Below, piece after piece: positions 1-9,521 of a DNA stretch of 64,000 bases. The stretch lies in assembly GCF_021233055.1 (NCBI RefSeq), contig NZ_CP089542.1, positions 124,001-188,000 of the forward strand, written 5' to 3'. The notes beneath the pieces were generated by a model. That model saw nothing but the letters and a program-made list of their open reading frames with translations. It was not told where the DNA came from and ran no database searches. Made by a program: the position numbers and the translations under genes. Origin of the DNA: Spirosoma oryzicola. Lineage in GTDB: Bacteria > Bacteroidota > Bacteroidia > Cytophagales > Spirosomataceae. The stretch's first letter is position 1. The number at the start of each line of letters is the position of its first letter.

Positions 1-2604
1 ACCATATCGCTACGGTCAACCTCCGACACGCTCCGGGTAACCACTCAGTTGGCGGATAGCCAGGGGCGCTTTTCGTTCTTAACCCAAACAAGTGGTACTT
101 ATTGGCTAACGATTACTTACGTAGGATATGGGTCACTTCATCAGTCAGTTGTCTTATCGAGAGCACGACCGATAGCCGATCTAGGAACGCTGTTTATCAA
201 ACCAAGAGCCATCCAGTTGAGGGAAGTAAGGGTTCAACAGCGCCAACCTGTTCGGGTCAGAAATGATACACTTGAATTTGATGCAGGCAGCTTTAGCAAT
301 CGTCCAAACAGCGTGGTGGAAGATCTCATCCGTAATTTGCCTGGCATAGAGGTGGCGAGCAATGGCGGAGTGATGGCGCAGGGAAAAGCCGTCCAACAAA
401 TATTTGTTAATGGCCAGCCATTTTTCGGCAGTGATCTGCGAATGGCGACCCGCAACTTGCCAGCCGACCTAATTGATAAAATTCAGGTATTCGATAAACG
501 ATCTGATCAATCTACGTTTACAGGCGTTGACGACGGGAGTCGCAGTCGAACGATTAATATTGTCACCAAACCAGAAGCACGCCGAGGTCAGTTCGGTCAG
601 CAAGGTGTGGGCTACGGCACGGATGGGCGCTACCTGATCGGAGGTGGTGTAAATCAGTTTTCGGGAAGACGACAAGTTTCTCTATTGGGACAGGCTAATA
701 ATTTGAATCAGCCAGGGTACAGTTTACCTATTACCAGCAGTGGATCGGGGCTCTCATCGGGTATTATCCAGTCGGCAGGGGCTGGTCTGAACTATTCGAA
801 CCAGTTGGGCAAGCGGCTTGACCTATCCTTTAGCTATTTAGTTGACCGTACCGACAACCAGCAAGAACAACGCCTACGCCGACAAACAATACAGCCTAAT
901 CAGGCTATACCCGATAGTGCACAACTGTCTCTCGTCACAACGACTAGCAACCAAACGTCGAGTCGCCTACTCAATCATCGGGTTACGATGGGGGTTAACT
1001 TTCAGATGGATTCAATGAATCTCATCCGAATCACTTTAGCAGGAAACAGCTACACGAACAATACGGTAACCGCTATGACCATCCAAACCAAGAACGGTCA
1101 ACAGGGACTTAATAATCAAAGTGTAATCGACAATCGGATGCAAAGTACAAATCAGCTATTAGCCCCAACAGTACTTTGGATGCATCGATTTCGACGGCCG
1201 GGTCGTACCCTTTCAGTAAATAATAGCTTGTCAGTTAATGAACTGACAAGCAACGGACTTAACCAATCTGTAACAACCGCCTATTCGTCAGTTTCCGCAC
1301 AGCACAGCCTGTATTCGGTACAAGATCAGCAAACGTCTCAACATACCCGATCAACGACCGATGATCTGTCGTTGGCTTACACAGAACCGTTCAATGACCA
1401 TCACTCGCTGGAAATACATTACAAACTCAATTTAAATCAAAGCACATCAAATCGAACCGTATTTGACCGTAGTCCAACCAATCCGACAGTCGAACAACGT
1501 AACCCCACTTTAAGTAATCAAACTCAGAGCGCCTTTCTTTCGCATGGTTTTGGCATGGGCTGGCAGTACCATCAGACAAAGTACCGCTACACACTTGGTC
1601 TGGATATGCAGCAGGCCCGTTTGAAACCCTTCAATCAAACTACTAGCACCTCGCTTAGTCGGCATTACCTTACCCTACTTCCTTATGCGGTCTTTCAGCC
1701 ACAGTTAGGTAACAATCGATATATACAGCTTACTTATCAAACCCGAATGACTGCCCCTTCCGTCACTCAGCTGCAACCAGTCGCTGATGTAACAAACCCG
1801 GTGTTTGTCCAGACAGGCAATACGAATTTACGTCCAGAATATACGCATTCAGTTAGCCTTAATTACAACCAATTCCAGACCGAAACCAGCCGATCCACAT
1901 CAGCAATGCTGACGGCCGAACTGACGCGCCACCGAATCGTACTGGCAACCAATATAGACGCCAACGGGGTTCAAACCACTCAGCCTATTAATACCGACGG
2001 ATACTTGACACTCACTGGCCTGCTGACTGTAGGACAGCAGATGCATTTACGTCCCCTGATTGGGTCGTTTGGCCTGACAACTCAAGTAAATCTTAATCGG
2101 GGAGTAACGTTTATTAATAACCAGTTGAATCGTTCACTAGCCTTATTGGCTGGACAAACGGTTCGGCTTAATACAACGGTAGGCCCCAGGGTAACCGTTA
2201 ATCTGGCTGGAACGATTTCCTATCAAGCAACTTCGTATTCGTTGCAACACAATGGGACAAATCAGGCCTTGACCGCTACGCTACAAACGGGCATTAGTAG
2301 TCAACTGCCCCTCGGTCTGCGCTTAGTTACCGATTTATCCATCACAACAACTGCTGGGCGTTCAGCAGGCTATAATCAGCAGTATGTTTTGTGGAACGGT
2401 TATGTCACTTACTCGCTCTTTAAACAGGACGCAGGAGAGCTACGCCTGCAAGTATTTGACCTACTCAACCAGAATCGCAGCCTGACACGCACGGTTGGTG
2501 ACACGTATGTTGAAGACGGCCAAAACCTGGCGATCAGGCGCTATCTGCTCGTTAGTTTCGTTTATAATCTCCGACAGTTTGGAGCAAGCCAACTCAAGCC
2601 ATAA
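1..2604 (+). CDS. TonB-receptor-like outer membrane beta-barrel protein, 5' end outside window
   Basis: The frame is open to the left edge, so the gene begins before base 1; the first in-window TTG at 49 is not taken as the start. The N-terminal part is a carboxypeptidase-regulatory-like (CarboxypepD_reg) beta-sandwich, seen in the ADSQGRFSF and TYVGYGS motifs. A plug-like stretch follows (VVEDLIRNLPGIEV, then QIFVNGQPFFGSD), then a long Asn/Gln/Thr-rich region of alternating strands typical of a barrel, ending in Y-N-L-R-Q-F. The layout matches Bacteroidota outer membrane proteins related to TonB-dependent receptors, with the plug DLIRNLPGI motif common in the PF14905 group. The substrate cannot be read from sequence. 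The gene stands alone, with about 200 bp of AT-rich spacer after it. The family call is firm; the role in transport is inferred. Confidence 0.85.
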   Translation, partial: TISLRSTSDTLRVTTQLADSQGRFSFLTQTSGTYWLTITYVGYGSLHQSVVLSRARPIADLGTLFIKPRAIQLREVRVQQRQPVRVRNDTLEFDAGSFSNRPNSVVEDLIRNLPGIEVASNGGVMAQGKAVQQIFVNGQPFFGSDLRMATRNLPADLIDKIQVFDKRSDQSTFTGVDDGSRSRTINIVTKPEARRGQFGQQGVGYGTDGRYLIGGGVNQFSGRRQVSLLGQANNLNQPGYSLPITSSGSGLSSGIIQSAGAGLNYSNQLGKRLDLSFSYLVDRTDNQQEQRLRRQTIQPNQAIPDSAQLSLVTTTSNQTSSRLLNHRVTMGVNFQMDSMNLIRITLAGNSYTNNTVTAMTIQTKNGQQGLNNQSVIDNRMQSTNQLLAPTVLWMHRFRRPGRTLSVNNSLSVNELTSNGLNQSVTTAYSSVSAQHSLYSVQDQQTSQHTRSTTDDLSLAYTEPFNDHHSLEIHYKLNLNQSTSNRTVFDRSPTNPTVEQRNPTLSNQTQSAFLSHGFGMGWQYHQTKYRYTLGLDMQQARLKPFNQTTSTSLSRHYLTLLPYAVFQPQLGNNRYIQLTYQTRMTAPSVTQLQPVADVTNPVFVQTGNTNLRPEYTHSVSLNYNQFQTETSRSTSAMLTAELTRHRIVLATNIDANGVQTTQPINTDGYLTLTGLLTVGQQMHLRPLIGSFGLTTQVNLNRGVTFINNQLNRSLALLAGQTVRLNTTVGPRVTVNLAGTISYQATSYSLQHNGTNQALTATLQTGISSQLPLGLRLVTDLSITTTAGRSAGYNQQYVLWNGYVTYSLFKQDAGELRLQVFDLLNQNRSLTRTVGDTYVEDGQNLAIRRYLLVSFVYNLRQFGASQLKP

Positions 2605-2811
2605 AGCCTAGCCAAACTAGGCACTGAATATCAATAACAAGCTTTCTATTTATAAATAAAAAATAGTAGTAGCGATACTAATAACATCAACATTCATGAC
2701 TGGTACTATAATTGCATAATTCTTATTAAAATTTGTAAATTTAGATAAAAGATAATAGGTTTTGAAAAGATAAATAAGTTAACTTAGTATTAACTCAAAC
2801 CAACATACCAC

Positions 2812-3375
2812 ATGAGAACCTATTCCCTATCTGTCGTCCTTTTAGTTGCTGTTTTACTAGGTACGAGCCTTAGTTCGTTCCGTTTTGATTATACCCTGCC
2901 GGGCCTAAAAGAAGTCAAAGCAACAAACAAACGTGTTCTAGCTAATTCCTCTATTACCAAGCATGTTTTTGGGGGCTCTCTTAGTGGGAGTTATCCTTCG
3001 GGTCAAGGTTTCCACAGTTATGGTGCTTATCCCTTGGACCTAAGCAACATTGCTAACGGGAGTAATTTTACGATCTCCTTTAACGCAGGAGATACCCCAA
3101 ATCGGTTTTATGTGCAGGATGGTGTAGGAAATTCATGGTACGGGCATCACAATTCTGCTTACAATACGAATCCTGCTGGTAGCCCTCCCCCTCCGTCAGA
3201 CCCTTACAATAACTGGATAGGTTATACGTCTAGTCCAGGCCCCTGGGGATTCTCTGGTATTTCGGGTGCAACTTCAGGTAGTTTTTCAGTGACAAAAGTT
3301 AGCGGTCGCACGTATACCCTCTATGTAGAAACCGTCACGAACTCGAGTACTGATTATTGGTCACTGACCTATTAA
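2812..3375 (+). CDS. Small secreted protein of unknown function
   Basis: A 187-residue protein with a clear N-terminal export signal: MRTYS, then a hydrophobic run SVVLLVAVLLG and a likely cleavage site near residue 22-25. The mature part is rich in Gly, Ser, Tyr and Asn, has a short proline run (PPPPSDP, about residues 125-131), and ends in an alternating-strand pattern (YTLYVETVTNSS then YWSLTY) that suggests a small beta-sandwich. I do not recognise a family. It follows an AT-rich 200-bp spacer and is closed by a strong intrinsic terminator, so it is probably transcribed alone. Signal peptide and reading frame are convincing; function is unknown. Confidence 0.75.
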   Translation: MRTYSLSVVLLVAVLLGTSLSSFRFDYTLPGLKEVKATNKRVLANSSITKHVFGGSLSGSYPSGQGFHSYGAYPLDLSNIANGSNFTISFNAGDTPNRFYVQDGVGNSWYGHHNSAYNTNPAGSPPPPSDPYNNWIGYTSSPGPWGFSGISGATSGSFSVTKVSGRTYTLYVETVTNSSTDYWSLTY

Positions 3376-3388
3376 TCGAAACTTTTTT

Positions 3389-3435
3389 ATATCCGCTTTA
3401 CATCTGTATCAATGGTGTAAAGCGGATATTTTTTT
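3389..3435 (+). terminator. Rho-independent terminator
   Basis: A 13-bp perfect stem (3389-3401 with 3417-3429, arm ATATCCGCTTTAC) with a 15-nt loop is followed directly by a run of seven T. It lies 13 bp after the stop of the small secreted protein gene. The T-run is only on the right, so it acts for the plus strand. Confidence 0.93.
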
Positions 3436-3549
3436 ATACGGTTACGCTAGCCATGTCGAGCCTTCCAATTACCCGTACCTTCCCGCCTAGCCTGACTATC
3501 CTTATCTAGATTGATACAACTATAGGGATTGTTCTAAGAAAAGTATTGA

Positions 3550-3985
3550 AGGTCGACCTGTTTTGGCCCACCCAGCAACCAGAAGCGATAGTCGCAGGCG
3601 CTACCATCACTTTCGGCAACAATTTACCGAATCAGTTCAAACAGCAGCAGATCCACCTCGCCATTTGGATAGGCCTCCCCCATCGAGCTGTGCTGGTTAG
3701 GCGTCAGATCGCTTTTTTTTACGTGCATTTTCTGCGTGAGTTTGAAGCGCCCCTTGTCTACCTGGTTCAGTACCGCCAGAGCAACGTGAAACTTGTATAC
3801 ACTCTGCATCGGCAGATGTTTATCACCATTGATGGTAAATGTTTATCGGCTGCCAAAATCATAGATACCCACCCCTACGGTTGCCCGTTTATGATCAATA
3901 ATCTGTTGAATTTTGGGTCTGTAATGGCTCAATCTGAGCAAAGGTTGGCCTAATAACGCCCGATGAGCAGTCCGATAATTTTCAT
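3550..3985 (-). pseudogene. Class A (PER-like) beta-lactamase remnant, front half only
   Basis: Reading the minus strand from a possible ATG at 3985, a signal-peptide region is followed by FAQIEPLQTQ. A one-base slip in an A-run then leads into IQQIIDHKRATVGVGIYDFGS, an in-frame TAA, and TFTINGDKHLPMQSVYKFHVALA. The S-V-Y-K tetrad is the Ser-X-X-Lys active site of class A beta-lactamases, in the context (MQSVFKFH) typical of the PER/CfxA group. Next come VDKGRF, VKKSDLTPN and FELIR. A TAA replaces the Tyr codon expected next, followed by IVAESDGSACD where the SDN motif would be (here S-D-G). Similarity fades after GGPKQVDL, so the C-terminal half with the K-T-G motif is missing. A frameshift, two in-frame stops, a lost SDN and the truncation make it non-functional. 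Confidence 0.85.
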
Positions 3986-4277
3986 TCTTGTTGTGTTTAG
4001 TAAACACAGTATGTTGAGGCAACCAACTAATCTTAAAACATAGTCGAACGAGTTTTGAGAAATTGAGAGATTGTCTTATAATCTATAGCTAAACTTCATG
4101 CCCATTGGCTACATGAGCCCGCCTGCACAACAGAATATGCTGGCGTGAGGATCGGTAAGACGCTTTAGTAATTACCCCGTCTATCATTCTTCGCTCGTTT
4201 CAGTAGGCTATTACCGATCTAGAAATCGTGGATAGGCTGCCGTTCGAAAGGCGGATCGACCCCTGGCTACTCGCCTG

Positions 4278-4893
4278 TCATAGCTTTACCAGTTCTACCC
4301 GCCGGTTTTGGCTCTATTTTCTTCAGAATCATTGGGGGCTAAGGGCTTTTGTGCCCCGTAGCCTACGGATTTCAACCGGGATGGGTCGATACCCGACGCA
4401 GTCAACTCAGTAAGGACCGTTTTAGCCCGCTCTTCAGACAACGTTTTGTTATGGTCAGCGTTGCCCGTATCATCGGTATAGCCTTCGCAGCTTTAGACTT
4501 TTGCCGCTAGTCAGTACAGGTATAATTTCCTTTACCGCATCCTTCCCGTCCGCTTTCAACGTCGCCTGATCGACATCAAAATTTATGTGGAGTATCGCTT
4601 TCCCGGTTTGGGCCAGTTGGCGTTGTATCTGATCCGATTTGAGCAGGGTAATTGTTTGTTTAAAGGCTTCTTTCTGGAGAATGTTGAGTTTGCCCGAAGC
4701 ACTATTTCCACTCAACTGAATATAGACATCACTCCCATCAGCTCGGCGAATGACATACACTTTTATGTTTTCGTCGGTATAGCCGATAGACCCATCCTCC
4801 CCTAAATAGGGTGCCTGGTTGTGATAGCGGTCATATTCCTGGCTGGTAATTTCACTATCGAAAGACCCATCCCAAGTAGGTCGTTTGCGCAAA
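4278..4893 (-). pseudogene. OmpA-family protein remnant with frameshifts
   Basis: On the minus strand an open frame from about 4892 reads SQEYDRYHNQAPYLGEDG, then AILHINFDVDQATLKADGK and AVKEIIPVL, the start of an OmpA C-terminal peptidoglycan-binding domain. After a frame change near 4495 the domain continues as EGYTDDTGNADHNKTLSEER, then LKSVGYGAQKPLAPNDSEEN. A second shift near 4320 restores a family-typical tail, NRRVELVKL, and the stop at 4278. The classic NX2LSXXRA-like element is visible as N-K-T-L-S-E-E-R-A. The upstream end at about 4893 meets the transposase remnant, so the gene may have been cut by that insertion. At least two frameshifts and a missing N-terminal export signal indicate a pseudogene. 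Confidence 0.82.
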
Positions 4894-4904
4894 CGTGTCG
4901 GCTG

Positions 4905-5526
4905 AAGCCGTCAGAATCGGATCGCCGAAGCGACCACCGCAAAAGGCGCGTCAGCAAAACCCAGCTGCCGTCCAACAGTGGCGAGAGGAACACTTACCTG
5001 CGCTTAAAAAAAGCTAAGGCTGACGGACGTGTCATTGTCGATATTGATAAATCAGCCACGTGGCGGACCGTCGGTTAGCTATTTGCCCATGCTGGCTCAT
5101 AAGTGAGCCCCTAAAGGCCAAACCCCAATCGTGGTAGAGCAAGCAGGACGCACTCACCTTGGCTTGATAGCCGCTATTACGCCCAACGGACGGATCTATC
5201 TAGGTGGCCAGGATCAGCCCTTCACAAGTCAGGATATCGTCTGGTTTTGGAGCGCTTGTGTAGCCGATACCGTAAACGAAACTTGTTGGTGATTTGGCAG
5301 GGCCGCCTTTGCGGAGGGGGCAGCCATTCATTGTAGTGAGTTGTTTAAGAACTGGCTTAGCCAGCGAGCAGGCCGAATCCATTTGGAACGCTGACCAGCC
5401 TAGAGTCCAGAACTAAATCCGGTCGAGTTGCTATAGAGCCACCTGAAGTGGAGCCTAAAAAACCAAGTGTTTATAAATTTAGAGCCGTTGGCCAAAGCCG
5501 TGATAGACCCCTTAGCTCAGCTATGA
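4905..5526 (+). pseudogene. IS630-family transposase remnant
   Basis: Plus-strand fragments in several frames line up with an IS630-type DDE transposase: SPKRPPQKARQQNPAAVQQW and REEHLPALKK, then a VDIDKSA piece where the first catalytic Asp is expected. Next come SYLPMLAHK, a stop, and an uninterrupted run APKGQTPIVVEQAGRTHLG, LIAAITPNGRIYLGGQDQPF and QDIVWFW. The end reads HLER, stop, SPELNPVELL, stop, SHLKWSLKNQVFINLEPL. The PELNPVE motif with the final Glu is diagnostic of the family. Many stops and shifts show it is long dead. I could not find terminal inverted repeats or a TA target duplication. Its left edge adjoins the OmpA remnant. Confidence 0.85.
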
Positions 5527-6289
5527 GCCAACGCCAAACTCATTACTACGTTCTTTCATAAAAAAGAAGTAGCCTTCTTTACAGACTAATTCACGTATCA
5601 ACAATACAACTGTTATAAAAACTATAGCGTCTCTGGCTTTGACTTTCACAACACTTCTATGTCACGCCCAAGACAACACAATCACAAAAGAAAAATGGCA
5701 CTAGTAACCGTAAAATTTCTTTCTGTCGGTTGGATAACTTAGTCAGATCGTGATGTACCTCCCTTTAATTTACTACCCGAATATATTAAAAGCGCATAAA
5801 CCGCTAGATATCGAGAGAAAGTATAGCTGTTTCATAAATGAACGCAGCGAACCTAACAGTTTCATGCAATTAAGTCAACTGAGTCATATAGCCGATTTCG
5901 GTACAATATGATTCATTGTTCTCTGCACCTACAATTTATGGCTAACAACAAACTCGGTTAGCAACCAGTACCCACCAATTCTAACGCGTATTTCTCAGCA
6001 GTTCAATAATCAACCGATGATCTTCTCGTCAAACCAGCCGGGCGGTAAAGGTGGCTTGGTACATGGTTGACGTGCCCAAATAGGGGTTACTTAGTGCAAA
6101 AATTTAAAAAAAAATTTACTGAGAGGTAGCTGATGTAGTCTATTGTTAATCAATGAGATACATTAAATATGTAATTATGTAAAAAAATTAATATATATAG
6201 TAGGGAATCTACACTAGGCAGAACAACGTATTGTTGTAAAATTAAATACCAATTAAAAATACAGTTAATCAACTCTAAGACCAATAGTT
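5527..6289. other. Gene-free stretch, AT-rich, no feature recognised
   Basis: About 760 bp with stops in all frames. The part next to the transposase remnant (5527-5750) may be further decayed DNA, but I could not match it to a family. The last 200 bp become strongly AT-rich and probably hold the promoter of the protease gene; no clear -33/-7 Bacteroidota promoter pair could be assigned. Confidence 0.5.
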
Positions 6290-7693
6290 ATGCTGAAATC
6301 TGTAATGAATCGTTTGGGCATGGCAACGGCTGTGCTGGCAACAGGATTCCTTGTTAGCAATTGTAAGTCTGACCTTGATATCGAAACGCCAACGCCGGTG
6401 AACACAATGGCGAGTGCGCGTCTGGCAACTGGTGAGCAATACGTGCCGGGGGAAGTGCTGATCAAGTTCTCCAACGGGTTGAGCGCCGTTGGCCGCCTGC
6501 CTATCCTTAACCTGATTGGTGGTACCGTTGCCGAGACGATTTTGACTAAAACAATGCAGGATGCTGGTATCAGTGACGGCATTCTGCGGGTAAAAACAAG
6601 CAAAGAAATCGCGCAGGTGCTGACCCTGCTGAATGGCGTGCCAGGCGTGGAATTTGCCGAGCCCAACTTCATTTATACCCACCAGGCTACGTCTAATGAC
6701 CCCTTGTATACAAACGGCTCGCTGTGGGGTATGTACGGTCCATCTACATCGCCTACCAACCAGTTTGGCAGCGCAGCCGGAACAGCTTGGGCAAACAACA
6801 AAACCGGATCGAGCTCGGTTATCGTCGGCATTATCGATGAAGGGTACATGACGACACACGCCGATCTAAGCGCCAACGCCTGGGTAAATCCATACGAAAC
6901 AGTAAACGGTGTTGATGATGACGGTAACGGCTACATTGACGACGTAAATGGGTGGGACTTTGCCGCCAACGACGCCAGCGTATACGATGGTACGGGTGAC
7001 GACCATGGTACGCACGTTGCCGGTACGATCGGTGCCCGTGGCGGCAATGGTGCGGGTGTAGCGGGTGTCTGCTGGAGCGTAAAAATGATTTCGCTAAAGT
7101 TCTTGGGCTCCGGTGGTGGATCGACAACGGCGGCTATCAAAGCCATCGACTACCTAACCGACCTGAAAACACGTCACGGACTAAACATCGTAGCTAGTAA
7201 CAATTCGTGGGGCGGTGGTGGCTACTCACAGTCGCTGCAAAGCGCGATTGGTCGGGCTAACAACGCGGGTATCCTATTCGTGGCTGCTGCTGGTAACGGC
7301 GGTAGTGATGGCGTGGGCGATAATAACGACGCTACACCAAACTACCCATCCAACTACACCAATGCCAACGTAATCGCTGTTGCATCAATCACGTCGTCGG
7401 GTGCTCTGTCAGGCTTCTCGAACTACGGCGCGCAAACGGTTGACATTGGCGCACCCGGATCAAATATCCAGTCGACGTTGCCGTACACCGGAACAACACC
7501 AGCCTACGGTGCCTACAGCGGTACGTCGATGGCGACGCCACACGTAACAGGAGCGATCGCTTTATACAAATCAATCAATCCATCAGCTACGGCTTCACAG
7601 ATCAAGTCAGCGATTCTAAACGCTGGGGTTGCTACCAGTTCACTGTCGGGCAAGACCGTAACCGGCGACCGGCTGCGGGTGAGTTCATTTTAA
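6290..7693 (+). CDS. Secreted subtilisin-like serine protease (S8 family)
   Basis: A 467-residue exported peptidase. The N-terminus has a hydrophobic signal (MATAVLATGFLVSNC); the Cys suggests a lipoprotein, but the N before it is unusual in a lipobox. Residues about 50-130 resemble a propeptide/I9-like chaperone (YVPGEVLIKF to VPGVEFAEPNFIY). The catalytic triad is visible: Asp183 in VGIIDEGYMTTHADL, His239 in DDHGTHVAGT and Ser413 in SGTSMATPHVTGA. The oxyanion Asn lies in AAAGNGG. An Asp-rich loop, GVDDDGNGYIDD, about residues 205-216, looks like a calcium site. Length and order are normal for a subtilase without extra C-terminal domains. The gene stands alone between a decayed region and a convergent operon, and ends in a terminator. 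Confidence 0.93.
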   Translation: MLKSVMNRLGMATAVLATGFLVSNCKSDLDIETPTPVNTMASARLATGEQYVPGEVLIKFSNGLSAVGRLPILNLIGGTVAETILTKTMQDAGISDGILRVKTSKEIAQVLTLLNGVPGVEFAEPNFIYTHQATSNDPLYTNGSLWGMYGPSTSPTNQFGSAAGTAWANNKTGSSSVIVGIIDEGYMTTHADLSANAWVNPYETVNGVDDDGNGYIDDVNGWDFAANDASVYDGTGDDHGTHVAGTIGARGGNGAGVAGVCWSVKMISLKFLGSGGGSTTAAIKAIDYLTDLKTRHGLNIVASNNSWGGGGYSQSLQSAIGRANNAGILFVAAAGNGGSDGVGDNNDATPNYPSNYTNANVIAVASITSSGALSGFSNYGAQTVDIGAPGSNIQSTLPYTGTTPAYGAYSGTSMATPHVTGAIALYKSINPSATASQIKSAILNAGVATSSLSGKTVTGDRLRVSSF

Positions 7694-7718
7694 ATACCAG
7701 ATGCATGTGCATTGACAG

Positions 7719-7749
7719 GTGCCGGGGTTTACTCCGGCACTTTTTTTTT
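7719..7749 (+). terminator. Rho-independent terminator of the protease gene
   Basis: A 7-bp perfect GC-rich stem (GTGCCGG 7719-7725 with CCGGCAC 7734-7740) and 8-nt loop are followed by nine T. It lies 26 bp past the protease stop. Confidence 0.9.
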
Positions 7750-7947
7750 AATATCAGTTAATTGGCCGCCATAAGCCGTTATCAGGGGTCATCGGCAAGT
7801 TTTGGGTAGAAATGTCATAGTATCTTTCATTTAAGCTGCTCACACCGAAATATGCTTTCATCTCAATCGGGAGCATTTTATGAGATGCTTATTTTTAATA
7901 GCTGTCAATTGCAGTTAGCAGCATACAAGTCCGAAGCGAAACCTAGT

Positions 7948-9510
7948 TCAATTTGTAATTCTTTTTTTTCCTAGAAGATAATTAACGTCGTCGAAGAGGG
8001 CTTTTCGGACGCCGAAGTAACAACCGTACGAATTGGGTAGCAGGTGGCCGGTATCCAAGCCGAACGACGAATTAAGTTGACAGCTTTTCAAGATAGGGAG
8101 TTGTACGGAAGCGTTGACCATCAGCAGAACCGACAATTGATTCGTACCGGCTGGATAGGGAAAGTCATAAGTCCCGTAGTTCTGGCTGTATGACAGCTTT
8201 GTCAGCCAGTTTACTTGCTGCCCTATTTTCCCCGCGATACCCATGTGCCACAGCGATACCCGGTTATTCGTGATTGGGTAATTTTGGGGCAAAGAAGGAT
8301 TAGCTTCTCCCCTTGCGGTTAGGAATGGCGTTCCAATAGTACGGCCCTGGTACGTCCAACCGTCCTGGTATTGTGAGTGATTAAAGTAGTTGTTTCGTCC
8401 TCGTCGTTGCGGGTCATCAATCACAAACTCTGGACCGCCCTGACTTTTTGAATTGAAGAACTCTAGAAGGAAGCGATCAACTGAAAATGGACGCCGATTT
8501 GGTTGCGACCGTTGAATGCGAATGCCATGTAAGCCATCAGTGATGTTCGTCAAATAAAACAGTGCCCCGGTCTCGTACAAATTCTGCCGATACGCGAACA
8601 CCTTGTATCCTTTCATTTTTAGTTCAATACCGCCGTCAAATGACCCCAGGTGGTTACCGATCCGATTCCCCTGATCTATCGAGATGACACCCTGCGGAGG
8701 AACGTAGCCGGTGCCAGATGTGGCCATAATGACTCGGTAAAAAGCGTCCAAATCCGACGCAAAACGCCCGTCCATATTGTCCGACAAGCCAGGCACGCCC
8801 ACTAAACCTGGAGCAAATCCACCCCACTGAACTTCCTGGTTTCCTCCAAAATACAGGTTTACCTTGGCGGTAGGCTTTCCGAGACGAATGTAAAGTGCCT
8901 TCTGGTGCAGGTAACTATTTCTGACAAATCCCGAAGAGAACCAGCCATGGTTGAATAAGGCGTTGATCGCTACGAAACCCTTTGTGAGGCCAATAGGAAC
9001 ATAGCCAATGGTGCTAATCTGAATTTTGGGTATGGGTAAGGCGTTACCCGACCAGGCATACGACCCTGACGTAAGCAACGTATCAACCAGACCAACCATC
9101 CCCCGTCGGCGGCCCGCGTAGATTTCGAATTGTTTCCAGCGTACACGCAGGTAGCCTTCGGGTAGTATCAGCTGGTTTTGCTGCCCAGTGTTGCCTACCA
9201 CTTCAAGGCCATACCCCCAGTCAATGTTTTTTGGCCTTATCAAACTATCCCTACGATCAACGCGGTAGTTGTCTCGGTACAAGCCCATTCGCAACTGCCC
9301 TGTTGACCCGGATAGCGGTACTATGCCGGACTGATTCGCCCGAAACCAGAACGGCATAGCTCCATTCACGACGAAGCCCCCCGTTTCGATAAAGCCGTTG
9401 ACAGGTGTTTCGTTGCCAGCAACAGGTTGTGCTTTCAGTAATTCGCCAGTAGAGCAGGCTAACCCGGCCGTCAGACAATACATGGTTACCGAAGAGTGGA
9501 ATCTGAGCAT
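7948..9510 (-). CDS. Capsule assembly Wzi-like outer membrane protein
   Basis: A 520-residue protein matching the capsule assembly Wzi family of Bacteroidota: a signal peptide ending near LLKAQP, then FIETGGFVVNGAMPFWFRAN, an aromatic-rich segment typical of the family start. Many amphipathic strands follow (YAGRRRGMVGLVDT, KVNLYFGGNQEVQWGG), consistent with an outer membrane barrel. In E. coli, Wzi is an outer-membrane lectin that anchors group 1 capsule; Bacteroidota members are widespread and mostly uncharacterised. The start lies only 11 bp after the stop of the CusA-like pump, so it is probably the last gene of the efflux operon. It may maintain the envelope or surface polysaccharide under the same stress signal; that link is inferred. 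Confidence 0.85.
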   Translation of the reverse strand: MLRFHSSVTMYCLTAGLACSTGELLKAQPVAGNETPVNGFIETGGFVVNGAMPFWFRANQSGIVPLSGSTGQLRMGLYRDNYRVDRRDSLIRPKNIDWGYGLEVVGNTGQQNQLILPEGYLRVRWKQFEIYAGRRRGMVGLVDTLLTSGSYAWSGNALPIPKIQISTIGYVPIGLTKGFVAINALFNHGWFSSGFVRNSYLHQKALYIRLGKPTAKVNLYFGGNQEVQWGGFAPGLVGVPGLSDNMDGRFASDLDAFYRVIMATSGTGYVPPQGVISIDQGNRIGNHLGSFDGGIELKMKGYKVFAYRQNLYETGALFYLTNITDGLHGIRIQRSQPNRRPFSVDRFLLEFFNSKSQGGPEFVIDDPQRRGRNNYFNHSQYQDGWTYQGRTIGTPFLTARGEANPSLPQNYPITNNRVSLWHMGIAGKIGQQVNWLTKLSYSQNYGTYDFPYPAGTNQLSVLLMVNASVQLPILKSCQLNSSFGLDTGHLLPNSYGCYFGVRKALFDDVNYLLGKKRITN

Positions 9511-9521
9511 TTTTCCGTGTT

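Noticed and set aside
3546..3953. Plus-strand open frame of 135 codons
   Set aside because: It is the complement of the beta-lactamase remnant and exists because that remnant carries no stops on this strand.
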